The notes beneath the pieces are model-generated. The model did no database searches. It was not told the DNA's origin and worked only from the letters and a program-made list of their open reading frames with translations. Made by a program: the position numbers and the translations under genes. This document shows positions 1 to 6,801 of a stretch of 64,000 nucleotides of DNA, one piece after another. Position 1 is the stretch's first letter; every line of letters begins with the position of its first letter. This DNA is from DASPOJ01 sp050014395 (GTDB taxonomy: Bacteria; Acidobacteriota; Terriglobia; Acidiferrales; UBA7541): assembly GCA_050014395.1 (NCBI GenBank), contig JBEKDK010000006.1, forward strand, positions 3,574-67,573, in the 5' to 3' direction.

Positions 1-28
1 TGAAGATAAGTGATTCCTGGCGTCGCGC

Positions 29-1174
29 TTAGCGCTTGCCGAAGCGCTCGAATTCCGTCATGGCGCGTTCCATTTCTTCGCGCGCCGCGTCGGCGGCCGA
101 GCGCACGCCTTGGACGCGCAGCTTGAAATCGTCCGGGTTCGATGCGCGCAGCAGCGCTTCTTCGTACGAAATCAATTGCCGCGTGTAGAGATCGTAGAGC
201 GATTGATCGAAGGTCTGCATGCCGTATTGACTGGTGCCGGCGGCGATGGCGTCGTGGATCAGCCGCGTTTTGTCGGGATTCATCACGCAATCGCGAATGT
301 AAGCCGTGGCAATCATCACCTCGACGGCGGGCACGCGGCCCTTATCGTCCGCGCGGCGCACCAGGCGCTGGCTGACGACGGCCTTCAGCGTGGCGGCCAT
401 TTGCAAGCGAATCTGTTTTTGCTCCGGCGGCGGAAACACGGCGATGATGCGCTGAATGGTTTCGGTGGCGTCCAGAGTGTGCAAGGTTGAGAAAACCAAG
501 TGGCCGGTTTCCGCGGCCAGCAGCGCCGTGGCGATGGTTTCCAGATCGCGCATTTCGCCGACCAGAATCACGTCCGGATCTTGGCGCAAGGCGGCGCGCA
601 GCGCGGTTGAGAAATTCGCCGTATCCACTTCCACTTCGCGCTGATTGATGAAGCTGTGCTTATCGCGATGCAGAAATTCGATGGGGTCTTCGATGGTGAT
701 CACGTGATCGGGCCGCGTGGAATTGATGCGGTCAATCATCGCCGCCAGCGTGGTGGATTTGCCCGATCCGGTGGTGCCCGTCACCAGCACCAAGCCGCGG
801 CGCTCTTCGCAAATCTTTTCCAGAATGCGCGGCAGCTCCAGCTCTTCGATCGTGCGAATTTTCGTGGGAATTACGCGCAGCACCATGCCGACGTTGCCGC
901 GCTGCTGGAAAACGTTCACGCGGAATCGCCCCAGGCCGGCCACGCCGTAAGCCATATCCAGCTCGGCGGTTTCTTTGAATTTTTGCTTCTGCCGATTGGT
1001 CATCATCGAGAAGGCCATCGACAGCATTTCTTCCGGCGTCACGCGCGGCACATCGGCCAGGGGTTCCAGCTCACCATCGATGCGCAGATAGGGATGATTG
1101 CCGACCTTTAGATGCAGATCGGAAGCTTTGCTTTCGACGGCGCGACGCAGCAGATCGTCAATGATCAGAGCCAT
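29..1174 (-). CDS. pilT: Type IV pilus retraction ATPase PilT
   Basis: Hexameric cytoplasmic ATPase that powers pilus retraction (twitching motility, DNA uptake). About 381 aa, usual PilT length. Seen: Walker A GTTGSGKST near residues 133-141, Asp box (TIEDPIEF), Walker B (DPDVILVGEMRD) and His box (ETGHLVFSTLHT). The ATG at 1174 is chosen over an upstream in-frame start because the protein then begins directly with the PAS-like N-terminal domain, and because a promoter ends just upstream; AGAGG lies about 13 nt before it. It is far from the pilMNOPQ operon at 49-54 kb, and no pilB or pilC is visible. PilU is the main alternative; the single gene and its length favour PilT. Confidence 0.95.
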   Translation of the reverse strand: MALIIDDLLRRAVESKASDLHLKVGNHPYLRIDGELEPLADVPRVTPEEMLSMAFSMMTNRQKQKFKETAELDMAYGVAGLGRFRVNVFQQRGNVGMVLRVIPTKIRTIEELELPRILEKICEERRGLVLVTGTTGSGKSTTLAAMIDRINSTRPDHVITIEDPIEFLHRDKHSFINQREVEVDTANFSTALRAALRQDPDVILVGEMRDLETIATALLAAETGHLVFSTLHTLDATETIQRIIAVFPPPEQKQIRLQMAATLKAVVSQRLVRRADDKGRVPAVEVMIATAYIRDCVMNPDKTRLIHDAIAAGTSQYGMQTFDQSLYDLYTRQLISYEEALLRASNPDDFKLRVQGVRSAADAAREEMERAMTEFERFGKR

Positions 1175-1209
1175 GGCGGAAAAGTAACCTCTCGATGCGT
1201 CACTGATCG

Positions 1210-1238
1210 AGGCTAGCATCCGCCCAGAGGCGAGACAA
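1210..1238 (-). promoter_or_regulatory. Predicted sigma-70 promoter of pilT
   Basis: On the minus strand TTGTCT (1233-1238) and TAGCCT (1210-1215) are separated by 17 nt and lie about 35 nt before the pilT ATG. Sequence match only. Confidence 0.45.
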
Positions 1239-1336
1239 GGCCGCCGGTACCAGAACGGCGCAGGCTAGTAACGGGGTAATTTCGGCATGCGCGGACGGGC
1301 ATGCAGGGCATGCACAGGGCGCGCGGCCCGCGCGTC

Positions 1337-2035
1337 TTAGCGTGCTTTTCTCAGGAACGCCGCGTCGTAAATCCAAGCGGCTAGCACTCCTCCAGCCAGC
1401 GGGCCGACCCAATACACGCCGTGATTCAGCCAATCGCGGCTGGCCAGCGCCGGGCCGAACGCGCGCGCGGGATTCATCGACCCGCCGGTGAACGGTCCGC
1501 CGACCATAATATTGATCGCGATCGTCAGGCCGATGGCGAACCCGGCGATTTTGTCGAACGCGCCGCGCTCGTCCACGGCCGTCGCAAACACCACGAACAC
1601 CAGGAAGAATGCCATCAGCCCTTCGACCACCATCCCCTGAGCGCGCGTGATCCCGGGCGCCAGCGCCGGCGCGCCCAAATGCACCACGCGCCACACTGGC
1701 TCCGGCACGAACGAGCGCAACGTGTAGGCCGCCGCTGTGCCTCCGGCGAGCTGCGCAATCCAATAAAGAATCGTGTCAAAGGTAGTCGCGCGCCGCGTGA
1801 CCCAAAAACCGATGGAGATCGCGGGATTGAAGTGCCCGCCGGAAATATGCCCCAGCGCGCTCACCATAATCGCGATGGGCAATCCGAATCCCAGCGCAAC
1901 CCCCAGCAGGCCAAGCCCCGGTTGCCCCAAGGCCACCAGGTACTGATCGGCGCACACCGAGCCACAGCCGAAAAAAACCAGCGCGAACGTTCCGAAGAAT
2001 TCAGCCAGCATCTTTTGCGGCATGCTATACGTCAT
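1337..2035 (-). CDS. Aquaporin / MIP family channel
   Basis: Six-helix membrane channel of the major intrinsic protein family, 232 aa. Both half-helix NPA motifs are present: HFNPAIS in the first half and SMNPARAFGPA in the second. The MNPARAFGPA form is typical of water-selecting AqpZ-like channels rather than GlpF (NPARD type), so water transport is inferred. Start ATG 2035 gives the standard short N-terminus before AEFFGTF in helix 1. It is a single gene with its own promoter, and no glycerol metabolism genes are adjacent. Confidence 0.9.
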   Translation of the reverse strand: MTYSMPQKMLAEFFGTFALVFFGCGSVCADQYLVALGQPGLGLLGVALGFGLPIAIMVSALGHISGGHFNPAISIGFWVTRRATTFDTILYWIAQLAGGTAAAYTLRSFVPEPVWRVVHLGAPALAPGITRAQGMVVEGLMAFFLVFVVFATAVDERGAFDKIAGFAIGLTIAINIMVGGPFTGGSMNPARAFGPALASRDWLNHGVYWVGPLAGGVLAAWIYDAAFLRKAR

Positions 2036-2114
2036 CGGCAGCCTCCACGGCGGGGCGAGAAGCGCGAGAGAATTTGGGTGGCGCGCGGATACCCATCCCG
2101 CCGCCGCGGCGGAT

Positions 2115-2142
2115 TCTATAAGAGGGAATAGGGTGAGGTCAA
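2115..2142 (-). promoter_or_regulatory. Predicted promoter of the aquaporin gene
   Basis: Minus strand TTGACC (2137-2142), a 16-nt spacer and TATAGA (2115-2120), about 80 nt upstream of the aquaporin ATG. Confidence 0.45.
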
Positions 2143-2165
2143 AGATACGCGGTCTGATTAGCGAG

Positions 2166-2453
2166 TTACTTTGTGCCAGAGTCTAACTTAATTGCTCTCA
2201 AGGCAACGATGACGGGACTTGGATCGGTAGTGGTACTCGTAAGCCCCATTTGTTGACGCTCAATCTTGAGCAACTCTGTCGCTATTTCTTCGTCGGTTGC
2301 TCCGCGGGCAAGCATTCCGTACATATCGCCGATGTAACTGTCGTATTCGTCTCGAGGCCCTCCAAGCGGTTTAATCCCGATAGGATCCCAGATGTCCACG
2401 AGCACGTTACGGATCTCGTCTTGAATCCTGCGAGCGTCACGCTTCTCAATCAC
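2166..2453 (-). CDS. Small DUF1871-like protein
   Basis: A 95-aa soluble protein starting at GTG 2453. It contains WDPIGIK followed by DEYDSYI and a C-terminal helix with the KIE triad. From memory this arrangement (WDPIGV...DEYDxY...) recurs in small bacterial proteins of the DUF1871 type, some of them near toxin or immunity loci; the family link is a recollection, not a search. No signal peptide or membrane segment. It sits alone between the aquaporin and ilvE, with 34 nt to the ilvE stop. The Shine-Dalgarno is poor. Function unknown. Confidence 0.6.
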   Translation of the reverse strand: MIEKRDARRIQDEIRNVLVDIWDPIGIKPLGGPRDEYDSYIGDMYGMLARGATDEEIATELLKIERQQMGLTSTTTDPSPVIVALRAIKLDSGTK

Positions 2454-2487
2454 GGGGAAAGCGTCCTACGCGCTGGAGCTTGCGCGT

Positions 2488-3435
2488 CTATCGCACGGCG
2501 ACGCCGGCCGGCACGGGCACCGGCGTGAGCCAGTTGTGGCGATCGGGTTTATCGCCGTGAACGATGGCGAAAAATTCTTCTTGCAGCTGCTTGGTGATCG
2601 GCCCGCGGCGCCCTTTGCCGATCTGAATCTTGTCGATCGAGCGCAGCGGCGTCAGTTCGGCTGCCGTGCCGGAGAGGAAAACTTCGTCGGCGAGGTACAG
2701 CATTTCGCGCGGCACGGATTGTTCGCGCACGGGAATCTTCAGATCCTCGCACAGCGTCAGCAAGCTTGCGCGCGTGATGCCTTGCAGGCCGCAGGCGCTG
2801 ATCGGCGGCGTCCACACCGTGCCATTCACAACCAGAAAAACATTTTCGCCCGAGCCTTCGCTCACCAGGCCGGATGGATCGAGCGCGATTCCTTCGGCGT
2901 AACCGTTGAGCACGGCCTCCATGCGAATCAACTGCGAGTTCATATAATTCGCCGCCGCCTTGGCCATCGAAGGCAGCGTGTTCGGAGCCATGCGAGCCCA
3001 TGAGCTGACGCACACGTCCACGCCCTGCTCCAGCGCCGCCGCGCCCAGATACGCGCCCCAGCCCCAGCACGCGATGTACACCTCAACCGGATTGCCCAGC
3101 GGGCTGACGCCGACGTCGCCGTAACCGCGCAGCGCGATTGGGCGGATGTAACAGGAGTCCATGCGATTCGCGCGCACCACTTCCACCGCGCCTTGACACA
3201 GTTCGTCGAGCGACGCGGGCAATTCCATGCGATAAATTTTCGCGGAGTGCACCATGCGCTGCATGTGATCGCGCAGACGGAAAACCGCCGGACCTTGTTT
3301 GGTTTGGTAGCAGCGGATGCCCTCGAAGACAGCGGAGCCGTAGCTCACCACGTGCGACAGCACGTGGATCGTAGCGTCGTCCCAGCGAATCATTTTGCCG
3401 TTGTGCCAAATCTTCTCGGTCTTTTCGATGCTCAT
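2488..3435 (-). CDS. ilvE: Branched-chain amino acid aminotransferase
   Basis: Class IV PLP aminotransferase, 315 aa, catalysing the last step of leucine, isoleucine and valine synthesis and the first of their breakdown. The PLP lysine is K159 in SMAKAAANY, followed by GYAEGIALD and the SEGSGENVF cofactor-phosphate motif. The ATG at 3435 follows GGAGAA at good spacing; the upstream in-frame extension to 3543 has no family similarity. A TATACT -10-like box lies on the minus strand at 3478-3483. D-amino acid transaminase or ADC lyase are less likely because the N-terminal YGSAVFEGIRCY is IlvE-like. Confidence 0.93.
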   Translation of the reverse strand: MSIEKTEKIWHNGKMIRWDDATIHVLSHVVSYGSAVFEGIRCYQTKQGPAVFRLRDHMQRMVHSAKIYRMELPASLDELCQGAVEVVRANRMDSCYIRPIALRGYGDVGVSPLGNPVEVYIACWGWGAYLGAAALEQGVDVCVSSWARMAPNTLPSMAKAAANYMNSQLIRMEAVLNGYAEGIALDPSGLVSEGSGENVFLVVNGTVWTPPISACGLQGITRASLLTLCEDLKIPVREQSVPREMLYLADEVFLSGTAAELTPLRSIDKIQIGKGRRGPITKQLQEEFFAIVHGDKPDRHNWLTPVPVPAGVAVR

Positions 3436-3609
3436 AGAAATTCTCCGCGCAAGCGCGCGCATACCAAAGTGAGCAGCAGTATAACATACGGCCTTCGCGC
3501 CGAGGCCGAGCGCAGGCGCGTAGTTACGCGCGATTCGGGCCAAAATGGACTATGCGATCGTGATTGCGCCGATGACGCGCGGAAGGAAATGCTGGTGACC
3601 CGCACGCGC

Positions 3610-4500
3610 TCAGCGCGGCGGCGCGGCGGTCAGTGTGAACTGTTTTTGCACGGACGGGCTGCCGGTATTTTCGAGCGACCGCATCCCGCCGTGATACGTT
3701 TCCCACATACCCAAGAGGAGAAACGGAAGAATTGTCGAAGCCGCCCAAAGCTTCGCGCGGCGCGGCGCCTTCGCGCCGGGATCCCATCGAAACAACTGTT
3801 GGGAGATGACGAAGGCCACCGCCGCGGAGCCCGCCAGCGACAGGATATTGGGGCCAAGGCGCAAGATCGAATCCCCGCGTACCAGAGTGCGTTCAAGCCC
3901 TGTCATCAGGTATGTCGCGGGGACGTAGAGAGCTACATGTTTCAGCCAGTTCGGAAACAAGCTCAGGGGAAACGTCGCGCCACCGAGAAACAGAAACACA
4001 AACCACAGCGCCTGATTGATCATCTGCGTCTCTTGCGCGGTGTTTGTGACGCTGGCGACGATCAAGCCGAGCGAGGCGAACGTCACAGTCCCCAGCGTGA
4101 CCATCGCGAACACCCCAACCAGGTTTCCCCACTGCGGCATGTGGAATACCCAGCGCGCCAACAGAATTTGCGCGATCACGATGGGCAGCGTCAGAAAATA
4201 GTTCGATAGAATGCTGGAAGCCAGCAACTCCCCGGCTCCCACCGGCGCCAGACGAAACCTTCGCAAAATTCCCATCTCGCGGTACGTCACGAGCTGCATG
4301 CTGAGTCCCCAAAAACTGCCCATCACCGTCAGCGCCAGCACGGAGGCAAGCACGCGCGGAATCATGGGGTTTCCGCGCCCGATAAATGCACAGATTCCTA
4401 TCAGAAGCCCCAAAGGCATTCCCGCGCTGAAGAAAATAAATACCGGAGTGCGCAGCGCCAGGCGCATCCGGTTCACCGTCAATGTCCACGTGTGTCTCAT
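3610..4500 (-). CDS. ABC-2 type transporter permease
   Basis: Integral membrane subunit of an export ABC transporter, 296 aa, with about six hydrophobic segments and an ABC-2 core (GATFPLSLFPNWL region, then a final helix). It starts 7 nt after the stop of the ATPase gene at 4508-5428, so the two are translated as one unit. Substrate unknown; such pairs commonly export drugs, lipids or polysaccharide. There is no strong Shine-Dalgarno, consistent with translational coupling. Confidence 0.88.
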   Translation of the reverse strand: MRHTWTLTVNRMRLALRTPVFIFFSAGMPLGLLIGICAFIGRGNPMIPRVLASVLALTVMGSFWGLSMQLVTYREMGILRRFRLAPVGAGELLASSILSNYFLTLPIVIAQILLARWVFHMPQWGNLVGVFAMVTLGTVTFASLGLIVASVTNTAQETQMINQALWFVFLFLGGATFPLSLFPNWLKHVALYVPATYLMTGLERTLVRGDSILRLGPNILSLAGSAAVAFVISQQLFRWDPGAKAPRRAKLWAASTILPFLLLGMWETYHGGMRSLENTGSPSVQKQFTLTAAPPR

Positions 4501-4507
4501 CGTCTCG

Positions 4508-5428
4508 TCAATCGCGCAACTTGCGTCCCGTTAGCTCCAGGAAAACGTCTTCGAGCGTTGGCGCCGAGATGTCCAGCCCGGCCAATTCGTTTCCGGCGCT
4601 TTCCAGATGCTTCACCAGCGCCACGATCGTCGCCGGCACGCGCGAGGAGTGCAGCACCCACGCGCCATCCACTTCGCGCGCGTCCGCCACGCCGTCGAGC
4701 TGCGCCAGAGCGCCATCGATCGCCGGCCGCGCCAAACGCACTTCGATGCGTGTGGTTCCGGCCGCGCGCTGCTTCAATTCGCGTGGCGTGCCCTGCGCGA
4801 TCACTAGGCCTTGATCGACGATCGCCACGCGATCGCACAGACGCTCGGCTTCTTCGATGTAATGCGTCGTAAGCAAAATCGTTTTGCGCTCGCGCTTCAG
4901 CTCTTCGATCACGTCGTAAATTTCGCGCCGCACCTGCGGATCCAGGCCCGCCGTCGGCTCATCCAGAAATAAAACTTGCGGCTCGTTGACCAACGCCAAG
5001 GCCAACGCCAGGCGCTGTTTCTGCCCGCCGGAAAGCTGGCCGTAGAACGCGTGGCGTTTTTCCTCCAGGCCGAAGCGGCGCAAAAGATCGGTCAAATTGC
5101 GCCGGCGAGGATAAAAGCTGGAAAACATCGCCAGCGCTTCGCCCACGCGAATTTTGTCCGGCAGCGCCGTGGCTTGCAACGTCGCGCCGATCTCTTCTTT
5201 CAATCGGTAATTGCTGCGTTGCGGATCCAGGCCGCAGACGCTGGCGCGCCCGCCGTCCGGCGCCCGCAATCCTTCCAGGATTTCGACGGTAGTGGTTTTG
5301 CCCGCTCCATTCGGCCCCAGCAGGCCGAACACTTCGCCTTCGGTCACTTCAAAGCTGACGCCGCGCAGCGCGACGACGCTGTCGTAACTCTTGGTGAGCT
5401 TCTCGACTTGGATGATTGGCGCGGCCAC
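4508..5428 (-). CDS. ABC transporter ATP-binding protein
   Basis: Cytoplasmic nucleotide-binding subunit of the exporter with the permease at 3610-4500; 306 aa. Walker A GPNGAGKTT, signature LSGGQKQRL, Walker B VLFLDEPTAGLDP and the H-loop TTHYIEEAE are all intact. The C-terminal 80 residues are the extension typical of DrrA/CcmA-like exporters. Start is GTG at 5428 (VAAPIIQVEKLTKSY). A TATAGA-like -10 lies just upstream on the minus strand, inside 5437-5445. Substrate not determinable. Confidence 0.93.
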   Translation of the reverse strand: MAAPIIQVEKLTKSYDSVVALRGVSFEVTEGEVFGLLGPNGAGKTTTVEILEGLRAPDGGRASVCGLDPQRSNYRLKEEIGATLQATALPDKIRVGEALAMFSSFYPRRRNLTDLLRRFGLEEKRHAFYGQLSGGQKQRLALALALVNEPQVLFLDEPTAGLDPQVRREIYDVIEELKRERKTILLTTHYIEEAERLCDRVAIVDQGLVIAQGTPRELKQRAAGTTRIEVRLARPAIDGALAQLDGVADAREVDGAWVLHSSRVPATIVALVKHLESAGNELAGLDISAPTLEDVFLELTGRKLRD

Positions 5429-5523
5429 GACGAATTTCTATCTATAACATACTCGCGCGCGCCGAGCGAATGGCCGAGCGAGAGCTCCGCGGCATGAGAT
5501 TGTGCGCGGCCCGAGCGATTTTC

Positions 5524-5551
5524 TTTGGGAGGCCGGGGCTTCAGCCCCGGC
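5524..5551 (+). repeat. Palindromic repeat, family II, copy 1
   Basis: TTTGGGAGGCCGG (5524-5536) runs into a hairpin with 7-bp arms CCGGGGC / GCCCCGG around a TTCA loop. The same 13-bp flank recurs inverted at 5773-5785. Confidence 0.75.
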
Positions 5552-5572
5552 GTTTACGGTGTTGATTTGGAG

Positions 5573-5611
5573 TGCCCCATGTTCGCCCAGTCTCACCGGG
5601 CGAACGTGGGG
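5573..5611 (-). repeat. Palindromic REP-like repeat, family I, copy a
   Basis: Imperfect palindrome with 8-bp perfect core arms GTTCGCCC / GGGCGAAC, extended by CCCCA / TGGGG. Its GGGGCAC flank is on the opposite side from copy b, so a and b are an inverted pair. Confidence 0.8.
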
Positions 5612-5654
5612 ATTGTGAATTTTGTCCTGTGCGCAGCCGGATCCAAACCACAGA

Positions 5655-5697
5655 CCCACCTTCGCCCCACAAAACCTGGGCGAAGATGGGGCACCCC
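5655..5697 (+). repeat. Palindromic REP-like repeat, family I, copy b
   Basis: Arms CTTCGCCC / GGGCGAAG flanked by CCCAC on the left and ATGGGGCACCCC on the right; same layout as the copies at 30.5 and 33.4 kb. Confidence 0.8.
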
Positions 5698-5758
5698 AGA
5701 AAAAGAAAAGCCCCAGAAGCTTCAGTGCCTAAAGGCCCATCTCCGATCGTCCTCTATG

Positions 5759-5785
5759 CCGGACCTAAAGGTCCGGCCTCCCAAA
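5759..5785 (-). repeat. Palindromic repeat, family II, copy 2
   Basis: Hairpin CCGGACC / GGTCCGG around TAAA, followed by CCTCCCAAA. CCGGCCTCCCAAA (5773-5785) is the exact reverse complement of the flank of copy 1, while the inner stem differs but still pairs. Confidence 0.75.
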
Positions 5786-5834
5786 ATGCAAACCCTCCAC
5801 CCTTCTGCCGCTGCGCCTCAGAATCCAATATTTA

Positions 5835-6194
5835 TTACCGGTGAGCGCTGCGATTGGGCATCTTCCATGCGTGACGCTTCCAGTCCACGCGCCCTTCGAT
5901 GAAGCCGACGCCTTCGCTTTCCAGCAAACGCCGCTGCAGGCTGGCGTACGGCTCGCGCACCAGAATCCTGCCGCCGGCGCCGAGCACGCGATGCCAGGGA
6001 ATTCCGCGCCCACGCGGCGTTGCAGCCATGGCGCGCCCCGCCGTGCGCGCTCCGCCCGGTAAGCGCAGCGCGCGCGCCAGTTGTCCATAGCTGACGACGC
6101 TGCCGCGCGGAATCTTCTTCACGAATCGATACACCGGCTCCCAGGAGGAGCGCGGCGAGGCGCCGGCCGATCGCGTCTTTTTTGCCTTAGACAT
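5835..6194 (-). CDS. atl: Alkyltransferase-like protein (ATL)
   Basis: A 119-aa MGMT/Ogt-fold DNA-binding protein. The active-site motif PCHR of true O6-alkylguanine transferases reads PWHRV here, with W67 in place of the acceptor cysteine. That substitution defines ATL proteins, which bind O6-alkylguanine without removing the alkyl group and, in characterised cases, hand the lesion to nucleotide excision repair. The HTH region (YGQLARAL) and the PRGRGIPWHR stretch are intact. The ATG at 6194 is preferred to a TTG at 6260 because only residues after it match the family. Divergent from the Clp-like module with 163 bp between starts. Confidence 0.88.
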   Translation of the reverse strand: MSKAKKTRSAGASPRSSWEPVYRFVKKIPRGSVVSYGQLARALRLPGGARTAGRAMAATPRGRGIPWHRVLGAGGRILVREPYASLQRRLLESEGVGFIEGRVDWKRHAWKMPNRSAHR

Positions 6195-6287
6195 CCGGAG
6201 TGATTCTAACCGTGATCGGCGCTGCGCGCGCGTGCGGGGCAGGGAGTAACTCTTGCGCAAAAACCGTTGCTAGCACGGAACAGCATC

Positions 6288-6317
6288 TTGACACGCGTAG
6301 TGGAATCTAAATACACT
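6288..6317 (+). promoter_or_regulatory. Predicted promoter of the Clp-like module
   Basis: Perfect -35 TTGACA (6288-6293), an 18-nt spacer and TACACT (6312-6317). It is followed by SD AGGAGC and ATG 6358, giving a leader of about 35 nt. The -35/-10 region is overlapped by inverted half-sites. Confidence 0.6.
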
Positions 6318-6333
6318 ACGTAACAGTGTAGTG
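6297..6333. promoter_or_regulatory. Candidate operator: three alternating GTAGTG half-sites
   Basis: GTAGTG (6297-6302), CACTAC (6314-6319) and GTAGTG (6328-6333). The first lies between -35 and -10 and the second overlaps the -10, so bound protein would block RNA polymerase. The regulator is unknown. Confidence 0.5.
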
Positions 6334-6357
6334 CCGGGTTCCATTTAGGAGCTTGCA

Positions 6358-6792
6358 ATGGCTTTCTTGCGACGCAAGGGCAACGCCTTCTACCTCGTGC
6401 ACAACGTGCGCGAAAACGGCAAGGTTCGCCAACTGCACCTTGCCAAGCTCGGCGACCGCCCGCGCATCACCGACGACGTCGTCCGCCGCGTCTCGCGCCA
6501 ATATCCGCTGATCGAAGTGAATTGGAATCAGCTGCGCGAAGAGGTCAATAGCCGCGTCGAACTTTTCGATCCCCAATCGCAGTACGTGCAAAAGCTTTTG
6601 GGCGAGTTGCGCTCGCTCAATCTGGATTTGACCGACCTGTTTCCGCCCTTGCTGGACGTTTCGCATTCGCCCGAGACGGGCCGCGAAATCATCACGCAGT
6701 TGCGGTTGTTGCAGTCCACGGTCGGCGTGAAGCTCGATCAGTTTGACCGGTCTCCCCAACGCGGATTGCTTTCGCGCGGGACCTATCGTTAG
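6358..6792 (+). CDS. Conserved-looking small protein, first gene of the Clp-like module
   Basis: A 144-aa protein of unknown function. The basic N-terminus (MAFLRRKGNAFYLVHNVRE, then KVRQLHLAKLG) looks like a small beta-rich domain, similar in style to the N-terminus of IS1634-type transposases, but no transposase catalytic domain follows. The rest is amphipathic helix (QYVQKLLGELRSLNLDLTDLFPPLL). No signal or membrane segment. It is 9 nt upstream of the AAA+ gene at 6802 and shares its promoter, so it may be an adaptor, substrate or regulator of the ATPase; that is inference. SD AGGAGC precedes ATG 6358. Confidence 0.8.
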   Translation: MAFLRRKGNAFYLVHNVRENGKVRQLHLAKLGDRPRITDDVVRRVSRQYPLIEVNWNQLREEVNSRVELFDPQSQYVQKLLGELRSLNLDLTDLFPPLLDVSHSPETGREIITQLRLLQSTVGVKLDQFDRSPQRGLLSRGTYR

Positions 6793-6801
6793 GAGGGCAT
6801 C

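Larger units (their letters stand above)
5429..5834. other. Gene-free 406 bp filled with nested palindromes
   Basis: No credible coding region. It holds four long palindromes in two families, each family present as an inverted pair: outer pair at 5524-5551 and 5759-5785, inner pair at 5573-5611 and 5655-5697. It lies between the divergent start of the ABC ATPase gene and the 3' end of the ATL gene. Confidence 0.8.

Noticed and set aside
1200..1763. 187-codon frame overlapping the aquaporin gene
   Set aside because: Same strand, other frame, Arg-rich shadow; the aquaporin NPA motifs lie in the competing frame.
6358..6792. Transposase fragment
   Set aside because: Only the N-terminal style resembles IS1634-type proteins; no catalytic domain, terminal inverted repeats or target duplication, and it is tightly coupled to the AAA+ genes.
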